From positions 1,488,001-1,552,000 of the forward strand of contig NZ_CP014162.1 in NCBI RefSeq assembly GCF_001543205.1: 64,000 nt of DNA, read 5' to 3'. Origin of the DNA: Aerococcus urinaeequi (GTDB taxonomy: Bacteria > Bacillota > Bacilli > Lactobacillales > Aerococcaceae). This document shows positions 52,166-62,287 of this stretch, one piece after another. A program made the translations under genes and the position numbers. How positions within the stretch are numbered: position 1 is the stretch's first letter; the number at the start of each line of letters is the position of its first letter. Under the pieces are notes generated by a model. The model was given only the letters and a program-made list of their open reading frames with translations. It had not been told where the DNA came from and did no database searches.

Positions 52166-52702
52166 ATGAGTCATATTAATATGGGACTAGCACTTCGCGG
52201 ATCAATTGAGAGCGATATGGCGCAATTAACTGGTATGCTTGAAGATGCGATAGCTTTACTTGCAATGAATAATATAGATCAATGGCAGAATGGTACGATA
52301 TCCAGTGAAATTTTATTAGATGCGATTATGCATGATCAAGCTTTTGTGTGGGAACAACGGGATAGTACAGGGATTGCAGGCTTTTGTGTCTTGGATACTT
52401 ATGATGAATTGTATGAAAACCTTGCAGAAGGTGAGTGGACTGTACCTGGGTCTTATCTGGCAATTCACCGTGTGATGGTATCTCAACATTTACGTGGACG
52501 CAAAGTAACTACTCAGATGTTTTTAGATATTAAAAAGATGGGAATCGTAAATAACGTTGATTCCTTACGAATTGATACTCATCCAGATAATATTATGATG
52601 CAGAAAACCTTAAAAAGAAATGGCTTTGTTAGAACAGGGTTACTGTATATGCCTTCAGGTAGCTCACGGTATACTTACGAGTTTGATTTATCCAAATTTT
52701 AG
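52166..52702 (+). CDS. GNAT-family N-acetyltransferase
   Basis: 178 residues. The acetyl-CoA motif A is recognisable in AIHRVMVSQHLRGRKVTTQMF (near residues 93-113), with a C-terminal IDTHPDNIMMQKTLKRNGF segment typical of the family. Substrate cannot be told. It may be expressed alone, with lplA following 58 bases later. Confidence 0.82.
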   Translation: MSHINMGLALRGSIESDMAQLTGMLEDAIALLAMNNIDQWQNGTISSEILLDAIMHDQAFVWEQRDSTGIAGFCVLDTYDELYENLAEGEWTVPGSYLAIHRVMVSQHLRGRKVTTQMFLDIKKMGIVNNVDSLRIDTHPDNIMMQKTLKRNGFVRTGLLYMPSGSSRYTYEFDLSKF

Positions 52703-52760
52703 ACTAAAATAGTACTTATAACGAGTTGAAATCAAGTCTGAGATAGAGAGGTAGTTAGTT

Positions 52761-53783
52761 ATGTATTATGTAAAAAATGAACGTAACGGTAAAGAGATTT
52801 TTGACCCCACTTATAATTTGGCGATTGAATACTTTTTGTTAAATGAAAAGAAATTAGATGAACCAATCTTACTATTTTATATTAATGAACCTTCAATTAT
52901 CATTGGAAAAAATCAAAATACGCACGTTGAAATTAATGAGCCTTATGTTAAAGAACATAACGTTCATGTTGTCCGTCGTTTTTCAGGCGGTGGAGCAGTC
53001 TACCACGATTTAGGTAATATTTGCTTCTGCTTTATTACTAATGATGACGGCAATTCCTTTAGAGACTTTAAGAAATTCACTGAACCTATTATTGAATCTC
53101 TTGGCAAAATGGGTGTTGAAGGCGCTGAGCTACGCGGACGTAATGACCTTGTAATCGGTGACCAAAAGTTCTCTGGTAATGCTATGTATTCTAAGAATGG
53201 GCGAATGACAGCTCACGGTACCTTGATGTTTGATGTAGACATTGAAGAAACGACTAAAGTATTGAAACCTAAAGCAGCCAAACTAAAGGCAAAAGGGGTA
53301 AAATCAATCCGAAGTCGCGTAACGAATATTAAGCCACATATGGATGCTGCCTCTCAAAATATGACCTTGTTCGATTTCAGATCAGCTTTATTACGTAATA
53401 TTTTTGATGTAGAAAATCTTGAAGACATCCAGGAATATGTCTTAACTGATGATGACTGGGCATGGATTGAAGACTTTCGTCAACAATATACCAATAATGA
53501 TGACTGGAACTACGGAGAAAACCCGGACTTTGAAATCATCAGAGATGAAAGAACGCCTGCTGGCCAAATCGAATTCCAATTTAACATTTCAAAAGGTAAA
53601 ATTATAGCATGTAAAATATACGGTGACTTCTTTGGTTTAGGGGAAATTACTGACGTTGAAAATGCCTTGATTGGACAAGAATATAGCCGTGAAAATTTAA
53701 TCGATATTTTTAATAGCATTAACATTAAAAACTACTTTGGTAACGTCACAGCTGCAGAATTAGCTGACTTAGCTTCATTATAA
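52761..53783 (+). CDS. lplA: Lipoate--protein ligase
   Basis: 340 residues. The motif VVRRFSGGGAVYHDLGN near residues 73-89 and the lysine region SGNAMYSKNGRMTAHGTLM match LplA, with a C-terminal accessory domain. It attaches lipoate to 2-oxoacid dehydrogenase E2 or GcvH proteins, using scavenged lipoate. GAGAGG precedes the ATG. Confidence 0.94.
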   Translation: MYYVKNERNGKEIFDPTYNLAIEYFLLNEKKLDEPILLFYINEPSIIIGKNQNTHVEINEPYVKEHNVHVVRRFSGGGAVYHDLGNICFCFITNDDGNSFRDFKKFTEPIIESLGKMGVEGAELRGRNDLVIGDQKFSGNAMYSKNGRMTAHGTLMFDVDIEETTKVLKPKAAKLKAKGVKSIRSRVTNIKPHMDAASQNMTLFDFRSALLRNIFDVENLEDIQEYVLTDDDWAWIEDFRQQYTNNDDWNYGENPDFEIIRDERTPAGQIEFQFNISKGKIIACKIYGDFFGLGEITDVENALIGQEYSRENLIDIFNSINIKNYFGNVTAAELADLASL

Positions 53784-53863
53784 AAATAGAAAATAACATA
53801 AGTAAGAAGGGGCGAGGATTCAAATGGATCCTTGTCTTTTTGATTAAAGGCAAATTTTGCCAC

Positions 53864-53900
53864 AAAAAAACCAGCCAACCGATTTGGGTAACTGGTTTAT
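53864..53900 (-). terminator. Terminator after mecA (minus strand)
   Basis: On the minus strand AACCAGTTACC partly pairs with GGTTGGCTGGTT, followed by seven T residues. Confidence 0.6.
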
Positions 53901-53917
53901 GAATTCTATGGTTTGTC

Positions 53918-54619
53918 TTAGCCAAATGCGCGACGAATTTGGACACTCGCGTTGCCTCTGGCAATTTCATGACCGCGTTCACGGACTAATCCAGCATTCA
54001 ATGCGGATACTTCAGCGTATTCTTCGGCGAATGAAATTAAATCTTCAATTTCATCATCTGTTAATTCGTTTGTTTCAAATTTAATCAAGGCAAAGTAAGA
54101 TTCGTTATAAACGTATAAGTCTACTTGTGCAAATTCATCTTTAAAGTCACGCGCGAAAGCTAGGAAATCTTCAAAAATCCGGAAGACTAAAGTGATTTCT
54201 CTAGGAACACGAGGTTCCTCTGTTTCAGCACTCGCTGCTTTTTTCTTCTTGTCTGCCTCTTGGTTAGCGAGGTCATCTAAGACATTTTGGCGTTCATTTG
54301 CATTTTCTTTATCTTCATCTTCAAGCTCGCCAATTGTTTCCATTAATTGCTGGAAAGCACTATCTTCTTCATTGTCATCGCCAAAACCTTTACTGATATA
54401 CAAATCGATACCGTTCCTTTTTGGCATTACTTGGAAAGTGATCGCTTCAGTGTGTTGGAATTTCTGGGACACATCGACCTCTTCAAGGATACTCATGAAA
54501 AAATGCTCAACTTCGTTTTGATTGCTCATGATATCCATAAACGAGATGCCTCGCTCAATTAAATCATCAGTATCTATAAACACGCGGATAGTATTTTCGT
54601 TAATATACTCCATTTCCAT
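53918..54619 (-). CDS. mecA: Adaptor protein MecA
   Basis: About 233 residues. MEMEYINENTIRVFIDTDDL starts the protein; the N-terminal substrate-binding domain, acidic linker (EELEDEDKEN-like) and C-terminal ClpC-binding domain are all present. MecA delivers ComK/ComS or Spx-type targets to ClpCP. ATG 54619 follows GGGGTG; the GTG at 54628 overlaps it. It lies next to spx, a known substrate. Confidence 0.93.
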   Translation of the reverse strand: MEMEYINENTIRVFIDTDDLIERGISFMDIMSNQNEVEHFFMSILEEVDVSQKFQHTEAITFQVMPKRNGIDLYISKGFGDDNEEDSAFQQLMETIGELEDEDKENANERQNVLDDLANQEADKKKKAASAETEEPRVPREITLVFRIFEDFLAFARDFKDEFAQVDLYVYNESYFALIKFETNELTDDEIEDLISFAEEYAEVSALNAGLVRERGHEIARGNASVQIRRAFG

Positions 54620-54748
54620 CGTAATCACCCCAATCTATTAATAAGTAGTGTAAACTAATTGATGCGAAAGTTAAAGTAATTTAGTTTAAGAAAATAAAAA
54701 GAGTACAGAAATTTGCACTCTTTCCATCATATTATCTTGTTTTAAAAT

Positions 54749-55165
54749 TTAATTTGCGTGTGCTTCTTGTTCTTCGTAAGAGGCCAACGCTTGTTGTAAT
54801 TCAAGTTTACGAACGCTTCTTGGTAAGAAACGACGAATTTCATCTTCGTTATAACCAACTTGTAAACGTTTATCATCTAAAATAATAGGGCGTCGTAATA
54901 AACCAGGATTATTTTGGATTAATTCAAATAAATCGTTCAACGGAATTTCATCAAGATCAACATTTAATTCTTGGAATGCTTTTGATCGAGTTGAAATGAT
55001 TTCTTCAGTACCTTCCTCTGTCATGCGTAGGATGGCTTTGATTTCATCTTCTGTTAATGGTTCTGAAAAGATATTTCTTTCGGTGTAAGGAATTTCATGT
55101 TCTTCTAACCATGCTCGAGCTTTGCGACATGAAGTACAACTTGGTGATATGTATAATTTAACCAT
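54749..55165 (-). CDS. spx: Redox-responsive regulator Spx
   Basis: 138 residues, the usual length. The ArsC-like fold shows the redox pair CTSC at residues 10-13 and the conserved [20 protein letters not shown] segment. Spx binds RNA polymerase alpha and activates thiol-stress genes. ATG 55165 is chosen; an upstream in-frame extension to 55207 lacks a ribosome site. Adjacent mecA and nearby spxH are its degradation adaptors. Confidence 0.94.
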   Translation of the reverse strand: MVKLYISPSCTSCRKARAWLEEHEIPYTERNIFSEPLTEDEIKAILRMTEEGTEEIISTRSKAFQELNVDLDEIPLNDLFELIQNNPGLLRRPIILDDKRLQVGYNEDEIRRFLPRSVRKLELQQALASYEEQEAHAN

Positions 55166-55340
55166 GTGTATCTCTCCTTTGTATGAAAAACAATTCTTAA
55201 CTAACATATATACAGTATAACACAGAGTTTGTGAATTTTCTATGGTTTTTTAACCAATCTTGACGTATCAAAGATAAGTTATTATAGCGGTATCATCTAG
55301 TCATTCGAACAAGGCGAATACTAACAAGACAGTAAAAATA

Positions 55341-55349
55341 TGCTATACT
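55341..55349 (+). promoter_or_regulatory. Extended -10 promoter of trpS
   Basis: TGCTATACT is an extended -10 element 31 bases before the trpS start; no strong -35 is seen. Confidence 0.55.
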
Positions 55350-55379
55350 AGAGTAGAATTTAAGTGAGGGGATATTTAG

Positions 55380-56375
<996 letters not shown>

Positions 56376-56422
56376 GCCGACGAAGCTAATCAAATTTACC
56401 AATTCAAATAAACAACTTTCAT

Positions 56423-56471
56423 AGTGTGGTGTTAGCCAACCAACCAAGTTGGCTAGCAACACACTTTTTTC
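56423..56471 (+). terminator. Terminator after trpS
   Basis: An 18-base arm (56423-56440) pairs with 56448-56465 with few mismatches, then six T residues. Confidence 0.92.
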
Positions 56472-56510
56472 ATGAAAAATAGACCGGTTCATTTTATTCT
56501 GCCAAAAAGC

Positions 56511-56642
56511 TTAAACGTGTAAACCCTTATAAAATATGATTGTGAAGAGTGGGCTAAACCGCAAGTTAACCTCCGAACAAGTTCATAAAATAACCACCCA
56601 ATCTTCGCCAAGTAAAAACCTCACCTAGCTAGGTTTTTTATT
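56511..56642 (+). ncRNA. Candidate small RNA or structured leader upstream of coiA
   Basis: TTAAAC (56511-56516) and TATGAT (56535-56540), 18 bases apart, precede a folded segment: GAAGA-G-TGGG (56544-56553) with CCCA-A-TCTTC (56597-56606). An intrinsic terminator (AAACCT/AGGTTT with a following T run, about 56615-56639) ends it. This gives a discrete unit of roughly 95 bases with no coding frame. The terminator could also be read as an attenuator for coiA. Confidence 0.4.
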
Positions 56643-56662
56643 TTGAAAAATAGCCCGGCGCT

Positions 56663-56670
56663 TTCGAATA
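56663..56670 (+). promoter_or_regulatory. cin-box-like octamer before coiA
   Basis: TTCGAATA differs at one position from TACGAATA, the streptococcal ComX (SigX) -10 element, and lies 38 bases before the coiA ATG. A vegetative TATAAT (56682-56687) is also present, so the choice of promoter is open. Confidence 0.3.
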
Positions 56671-56708
56671 TTTACGGCGTATATAATTAAGTGATAGGGG
56701 GCTGAGGG

Positions 56709-57806
56709 ATGAAATTTGCACAAAGAGAAGATGAATCATTTGTCTTCGCAGTAGATCTGATTGACGAAAACGGTCAAAAAGTACCAACAATAGAAAGTTA
56801 TTATTGCAGCCAGTGTAAGAGGGCAGTTTACTTAAAGAAGGGGAAAGATACGAGACCTCATTTTGCTCACTATGCTAAGACTATTAAGGACCATCATAAG
56901 GTGAATGAATCAGATATTCATTTTGACCAAAAGACCATTATTCATGGCAAATTAAAGACGGTTGATATAGAAGGTTATATAGAGCATGCAGTTGAAAAAC
57001 AAGTTAGGCGGGCCGATATTTATGTGCCCGATCAAGTCAAGGTTAGTAATAACCTAGCCATCGAATTACAGTATGCCCCAATTTCTGCTGAAGATGTCTT
57101 CAAACGCCAAGCGGATTATCAGGATGTAGATTGTCGTGTTCTATGGTTATTAGGCTACCAATCTACTTATCATAGCATTTTTGATAACAACCACAAAGGA
57201 CCCACTTCTAAGACTTTGAATGCCGTCCGTCCCTTTTTACGGTATGATTACGAGTTTGGTTTTTATCTGCCTTTTTGGCATGAGGCCTCAGGTAAAGTAG
57301 TTTTATTGACCGTCAACCTTTATGGTCAAGGGCAAAAGCAAATTCGGATGTCCATTGAACGCTATATCAACTACTTCAATGACCATCTCACCTATGAAAA
57401 GGGGGACTTTTTGACCAGTTTATTATTTGGCAAAGACTATCCCATAATTAGTCCAGCCCCAAAAGATTTAGCCAAGTTTATTAAGAAAGTTCTTGTTAGT
57501 CCAACAGCTAATCAACAAAAAATTCTAGAAATCATTTACCAACGACAAGTTTACTTACAAGAAGCACCAGCGGATTTATATACCTACCAAGCGACCGCAA
57601 TGTTTTCAAAAGTGGCTGACTGGGCCATTATTCTAGCTTATGTAGCCATTTATCAAAAGAATGACCCAGATTTTGAGCGGACCCATTTTGCCCAATTCGC
57701 CAATGTACTATTCGATAATCAGCTGGTCATTGAACATCCATTATTTACCAAAGAAATCATTATTTCATGGCTGATGTGGCTGTTTGCTAATTACGAAAAT
57801 AGCTAG
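56709..57806 (+). CDS. coiA: Competence protein CoiA
   Basis: 365 residues. The zinc-ribbon-like N-terminus (YYCSQCKRAVYLKKG, RPHFAH) and the nuclease-like core (RRADIYVPDQ, AIELQYAPIS, VLWLLGYQ) match CoiA, which assists recombination of incoming DNA. Its position before pepF is conserved in Bacillus and streptococci. Presence suggests at least ancestral competence; other com genes are outside the window. Confidence 0.9.
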   Translation: MKFAQREDESFVFAVDLIDENGQKVPTIESYYCSQCKRAVYLKKGKDTRPHFAHYAKTIKDHHKVNESDIHFDQKTIIHGKLKTVDIEGYIEHAVEKQVRRADIYVPDQVKVSNNLAIELQYAPISAEDVFKRQADYQDVDCRVLWLLGYQSTYHSIFDNNHKGPTSKTLNAVRPFLRYDYEFGFYLPFWHEASGKVVLLTVNLYGQGQKQIRMSIERYINYFNDHLTYEKGDFLTSLLFGKDYPIISPAPKDLAKFIKKVLVSPTANQQKILEIIYQRQVYLQEAPADLYTYQATAMFSKVADWAIILAYVAIYQKNDPDFERTHFAQFANVLFDNQLVIEHPLFTKEIIISWLMWLFANYENS

Positions 57807-57873
57807 CGTATTAATGTAGAAACCAACCTTCGTGTGTTAAAATGAAAATACTATTAAAAAACGGAGGTATATT

Positions 57874-59670
57874 ATGGCAAAAATTTTTGAAGTAAAACCT
57901 AGAAATGAAGTAGACAGTGCGTTTCAATGGGACTTAACTAGTATCTTCCCAGATGATCGAGCTTTTGAGAATGCCTTAAGTGGATTCCCAAAGAAAGCGG
58001 ATGCTTTTCAAGACTATAAAGGCACTCTAGATCAAGGTGCTGACCAAGTGGTAACCGTATTAGAGGCCTTATTAGCGGTGAGCCGTGAATTGGAATCCCT
58101 ATACGTTTATGCACATTTAAAACATGACCAAGACACAGGAGACAACAAGTACCTAACTTACAACAGTCAAGCGGGTGCCTTACTTGCTCAAGTTAGTGAA
58201 AAGATCTCTTGGTTTGAGCCAGAAGTATTAGCAGTATCTGAAGATGTACAAAAAACTTTGGAAGACCACTCTGAATATGGTCACTTCTTCCGTGAGTTAT
58301 TTGCGAAGAAGGCGCATGTCTTATCACCAAGTGAAGAGGCTTTACTTGCTGGTGCTAGCGAAATCTTTGGTGTCTCTTCAACAACTTTCTCACTTTTAAA
58401 CAATGCTGACTTAAAATTCGGTAAAGTCAAAGATGAAGAGGGCAATGATGTTACCCTTTCTCACGGTTCATACGGTGTCCTACTAGAAAGTGCAGACCGT
58501 TCTGTTCGAGAAAATGCCTTTAAACAACTTTATGCAACTTATGAAGGGGTTAAAAATACCAACGCTTCATTGATGTCAGGTAATATTAAAGGACATAATT
58601 ATACGGCTAAAATTCGTCACTACGATTCAGCACGTCAAAAAGCTTTAGACAACAACAATATTCCAGAAAGTGTTTATGACACATTAGTCGATACAGTAAG
58701 AAAGAATACAAATCTATTACATGAATATGTTGCCTTAAGAAAAGACATGCTAGGTCTTGATGACTTACAAATGTGGGATATGTATACACCATTAACAGGT
58801 GATGCACCGGTGAAATTTACTTACGAAGAAGCTAAAGAGATTACATTTAAGGCTTTAGCGCCTTTAGGTGACCAATACTTGAAAGACTTGGCCAAAGCCT
58901 TTGACGAGAAATGGATCGATGTTTATGAAAATGAAGGTAAGCGTTCAGGAGCATACTCATCAGGTGCATATGATACCAACCCATATATCTTACTAAACTG
59001 GCAAGATTCATTGAATGACTTGTATACATTAGTTCATGAGTTAGGTCACTCAATGCACTCTTATTACACTAGAAGTAACCAACCATACGTATATGGGGAC
59101 TACTCAATTTTCGTAGCAGAAATTGCCTCTACGACAAACGAAAACTTATTAACTTCATATTTACTAGATACAATTGAAGATAAGGATGCACAAATCTATA
59201 TCTTGAACCACTATCTTGATGGGGTAAAAGGGACAATCTTCCGTCAAACACAGTTTGCTGAATTTGAAAAATTCATGCATGAATCAGATGCAAACGGACA
59301 ACCTTTAACAGCAGACTTCTTAAGTGAAAACTACTTCGAATTAAACAAGGCCTACTACGGTCCGTCAATCGGAGAGGATAAAACAATCGCTTTAGAATGG
59401 TCTCGTATCCCTCACTTCTACATGAACTACTATGTTTACCAATATGCAACAGGATTCTCTGCAGCCAACACATTGGCTAAACGTTTAGTAGAAGGTGAAG
59501 AGGGTGCCGTTGACAAGTACTTAACTTACCTGAAATCAGGTTCATCTGATTTCCCAATTAATGTTATGCAAAAAGCGGGTATCGATATGACCAATGCCAC
59601 TTATATCGAAGAAACCTTTGCCCAATTCGAGCAAAGATTAGCTGAATTAAAAGGCCTATTAAACAAATAG
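57874..59670 (+). CDS. pepF: Oligoendopeptidase F
   Basis: 598 residues. The zinc motif HELGHSMHSYY lies near residue 388 and the third ligand region in EIASTTNENLL. The classical PepF architecture and its place after coiA support the name. It degrades peptides of about 7-17 residues in the cytoplasm. A second M3 family member lies at 19591. Confidence 0.95.
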   Translation: MAKIFEVKPRNEVDSAFQWDLTSIFPDDRAFENALSGFPKKADAFQDYKGTLDQGADQVVTVLEALLAVSRELESLYVYAHLKHDQDTGDNKYLTYNSQAGALLAQVSEKISWFEPEVLAVSEDVQKTLEDHSEYGHFFRELFAKKAHVLSPSEEALLAGASEIFGVSSTTFSLLNNADLKFGKVKDEEGNDVTLSHGSYGVLLESADRSVRENAFKQLYATYEGVKNTNASLMSGNIKGHNYTAKIRHYDSARQKALDNNNIPESVYDTLVDTVRKNTNLLHEYVALRKDMLGLDDLQMWDMYTPLTGDAPVKFTYEEAKEITFKALAPLGDQYLKDLAKAFDEKWIDVYENEGKRSGAYSSGAYDTNPYILLNWQDSLNDLYTLVHELGHSMHSYYTRSNQPYVYGDYSIFVAEIASTTNENLLTSYLLDTIEDKDAQIYILNHYLDGVKGTIFRQTQFAEFEKFMHESDANGQPLTADFLSENYFELNKAYYGPSIGEDKTIALEWSRIPHFYMNYYVYQYATGFSAANTLAKRLVEGEEGAVDKYLTYLKSGSSDFPINVMQKAGIDMTNATYIEETFAQFEQRLAELKGLLNK

Positions 59671-59752
59671 AAATAGATTGAAGGGGCTGTAGCATTGACT
59701 GCAGTCCTTCTTTCTTGCCGTTTTAAGATTTCAACCCCTCAATGACGAGACG

Positions 59753-59785
59753 AAAAAAGAGGTCGGAATATTCCGACCTCTTTTG
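59753..59785. terminator. Palindromic terminator between pepF and spxH
   Basis: A perfect 15-bp palindrome with no loop bases beyond the turn (59755-59769 with 59770-59784) is flanked by A and T runs and could serve both strands. Confidence 0.85.
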
Positions 59786-59791
59786 GATATT

Positions 59792-60487
59792 TTATTTTTT
59801 AATACAAGTCAATATTGGCTTTTGACTCATTTCTTGATCCATAGCTTCTTCAGAGGGTACCATCATTTGATCCGTTAGGTATTCTAAGTTTTCAAGAGTA
59901 ATATTCTCTTCAAGTTTAAAGCCGTATTTGTAATTGATATTATCAAATACAACAACAGTAGGGTTGGCTGAAATTTGCATTTGGCGAGCCAACTTAGCAT
60001 CAGCAATAATGCTTTCTTGAGTAAGATCTGAATGGATATCTTGCAACCACATGTTCGTATCAAGACGGTTAGATTGCGCGATTTCTAGCATTTTTTCGTG
60101 TGAGTAAGGGTTACCTTGGCGACCGAAGTAATCTTGAATCTTCATCAAGTATTCACGACCAACTTTCTTACCCTGTAATAGAGCAGCCTTGTAGCCCTTA
60201 CAGACTTCTTGATGTGCAAGATACAAGCTGTTACGATCAGCTAAAGATAAAGGTTTATCTAGTTCTTTAATGTAGTTGTTAAAGGTCTGCATATCTGATG
60301 TTGTGATAAAACGGAGGTAAACTTTCTTATCTGTTTGTTGTACAAATTTTAACACTTCTTCTTCGCAATTTAAACAAGTGTCACCGAACGGGTTAACAAA
60401 TAAGAAAACTTCAAACACATGGTTGTGCTTACAGGCGCCTGGCGTGGTTTTTTTACTGCTATTCGTTTGAACAATCTTTTGTGCCAT
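59792..60487 (-). CDS. spxH: ClpXP adaptor SpxH (YjbH, DsbA family)
   Basis: 231 residues. The N-terminal thioredoxin-like segment FLFVNPFGDTCLNCEEEV has a CLNC motif, and NPTVVVFDN supplies the cis-proline loop. The DsbA-like fold and position next to pepF fit YjbH/SpxH, which presents Spx to ClpXP. A weak N-terminal basic stretch precedes the domain; no signal peptide is present, consistent with a cytoplasmic adaptor. Confidence 0.88.
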   Translation of the reverse strand: MAQKIVQTNSSKKTTPGACKHNHVFEVFLFVNPFGDTCLNCEEEVLKFVQQTDKKVYLRFITTSDMQTFNNYIKELDKPLSLADRNSLYLAHQEVCKGYKAALLQGKKVGREYLMKIQDYFGRQGNPYSHEKMLEIAQSNRLDTNMWLQDIHSDLTQESIIADAKLARQMQISANPTVVVFDNINYKYGFKLEENITLENLEYLTDQMMVPSEEAMDQEMSQKPILTCIKK

Positions 60488-60706
60488 ACTCTACTCCTTT
60501 ACTCATATTTTTTAAAACAATCAGGTTTAATTTCATTTGTTTATTTAACTTGTCTATTGATTAGTTTTAACTAACTATCTAATCACATCGAGTTCTCAAC
60601 TATTCACCAATTCTAACAGGCCAACTTTAAAACTGCAATCTATTTGTTTAGGCTAAGAGAATTTCATTCGCTTCTTATAGGTAATAGATTGATAGCATAA
60701 CTGAAT

Positions 60707-61297
60707 TTAGCCCAAGGAATCAGCTTTTGATTGATTCATACGCACGATTTTTTGTTTAATTGGTCGTTGCGGAATTTGAAATTTTTGCAATAAATTTTGA
60801 TAAAAAAGGAGACCAGTTTCTGGATTACTTGTTTCAACTTCAAGTTCATAATCCTCGTAATCTTGGAAAAAACAGTGGTCCAGCACCATATCCTGACCTT
60901 CAACCACTTGTTGGTGTCTGATAGTTTTAAATCGCCCGATAATGACTAAGTCATCAAGTGCAATATCAATTGTTGCTAGGAAATCAGTAACCTCACCGCC
61001 ATAACTTAATTTTCCAGATTCTTTAATAGATTCGCCATCGATAAGGGACAATTTTTCAGTTGTTTCCAATTTCTGATGGTCTTTAACAGGTTGTTTCATT
61101 GTTAAATGGACATAAGCATCTGTTATACGCACTCGTAAACCAATATGTCGTTTACGCAATTCACCATCGGCAGTATCAAAATAGATATTCTCTTGGGTTA
61201 AGGGGGCAGTTTCCGCGAAATTATAGTGGTTAAACAATTCCTGGTACTCTGCTTGACTTAAAATATTTTTGTATTCTATTTCTAAATTTTTTGCCAT
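60707..61297 (-). CDS. CYTH-domain protein (YjbK-like)
   Basis: About 196 residues. The CYTH/triphosphate-tunnel motif LEIEYKNIL (ExExK type) starts the protein, followed by alternating charged strands (LRVRITD, LTMKQPV, LELEVETS-like). YjbK homologues may hydrolyse triphosphates; the role is not settled. ATG 61297 follows AGAGGCG; the upstream extension is discarded. It is divergent from relQ, as in Bacillus. Confidence 0.85.
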   Translation of the reverse strand: MAKNLEIEYKNILSQAEYQELFNHYNFAETAPLTQENIYFDTADGELRKRHIGLRVRITDAYVHLTMKQPVKDHQKLETTEKLSLIDGESIKESGKLSYGGEVTDFLATIDIALDDLVIIGRFKTIRHQQVVEGQDMVLDHCFFQDYEDYELEVETSNPETGLLFYQNLLQKFQIPQRPIKQKIVRMNQSKADSLG

Positions 61298-61505
61298 TGG
61301 ATCGCCTCTTTTCTTTATCCGCCTTAAGTATATCAAGATATACCTAATTTTTACAATAAAAGGGGTTGGCGGTACCATGCATTTTAGACGAATAAAACGA
61401 CAAAGGTGACTTGCTATCTTTGAGTTTCTTGTTATAAATTAATGGTTTTTGTGATAGAATATACAGGATGTGTATGCAAGTAGATTAAATAAAGTGGGTG
61501 ACCAG

Positions 61506-62195
61506 ATGGTGGAAGATTGGCATAGTTTTCTTGCGCCGTATCGACAGGCTGTCGAGGAGTTAAAAGTTAAATTTAAGGGTATTCGTACGGAGTTTGAAGA
61601 AGCAAATATTCATTCGCCAATCGAATTTGTTACTGGCCGGGTAAAGAGACCTGACAGTATTTTAAGAAAAGCTGAATTTAGAGAAGTATCAGACCTAAAC
61701 GTACATAATATTCAAACCGTGATTGAAGATATCGGTGGTATTCGCATCATGTGTCAGTTTGTGGAAGATATTTATCAAGTTGTTGAAATCCTTCACCAGC
61801 GTGAAGATTTTGACATTATTGTTGAACGTGATTATATTAGTCATAAGAAGGCAAGTGGGTATCGTTCATACCATATTGTCATTGCTTATCCGATCGAAAG
61901 AATTACGGGAACCGATTCGATTCTTGTTGAAATACAAGTGCGGACGTTAGCGATGAACTTTTGGGCGACGATTGAGCACTCATTGAATTACAAGTATGCG
62001 GGTGATTATCCATTAGAATTGCACCAACGCCTTGAAAGAGCAGCTGAAGCAGCCTTTCGTTTAGACGAGGAAATGTCTGAAATTCGTGAAGAAATTAAAG
62101 AAGCTCAGAATTATTTTCAAACGACTGGGTCAAATAGTAGACAGAAGAGGCAATTCCCTAATCCAGTAGAAGACAAACATAAGCGCCCACTATAA
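61506..62195 (+). CDS. relQ: Small alarmone synthetase RelQ (GTP pyrophosphokinase)
   Basis: 229 residues. The synthetase core is complete: RVKRPDSILRKAEF, DIGGIRIMCQFVEDIY, SHKKASGYRSYH and VEIQVRTLAMNFWATIEH. RelQ makes ppGpp and pppGpp without a hydrolase domain, acting as a stress-responsive tetramer in relatives. A poorly conserved tail after about 200 ends the protein. ATG 61506 is used; GTGGGTG lies upstream. Confidence 0.94.
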   Translation: MVEDWHSFLAPYRQAVEELKVKFKGIRTEFEEANIHSPIEFVTGRVKRPDSILRKAEFREVSDLNVHNIQTVIEDIGGIRIMCQFVEDIYQVVEILHQREDFDIIVERDYISHKKASGYRSYHIVIAYPIERITGTDSILVEIQVRTLAMNFWATIEHSLNYKYAGDYPLELHQRLERAAEAAFRLDEEMSEIREEIKEAQNYFQTTGSNSRQKRQFPNPVEDKHKRPL

Positions 62196-62287
62196 TTTTA
62201 CGATTAATTAAAATATTCGGATCTAGTTACAGTGGGAATGAAGATGTAAATGTAACGGTGATTAAATCAATTGTGGAGGGTATATAG

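Noticed and set aside
56560-56570. CGCAAGTTAA resembling part of a tracrRNA
   Set aside because: No matching anti-repeat, CRISPR array or cas gene occurs in the window; the rest of the sequence does not fit.
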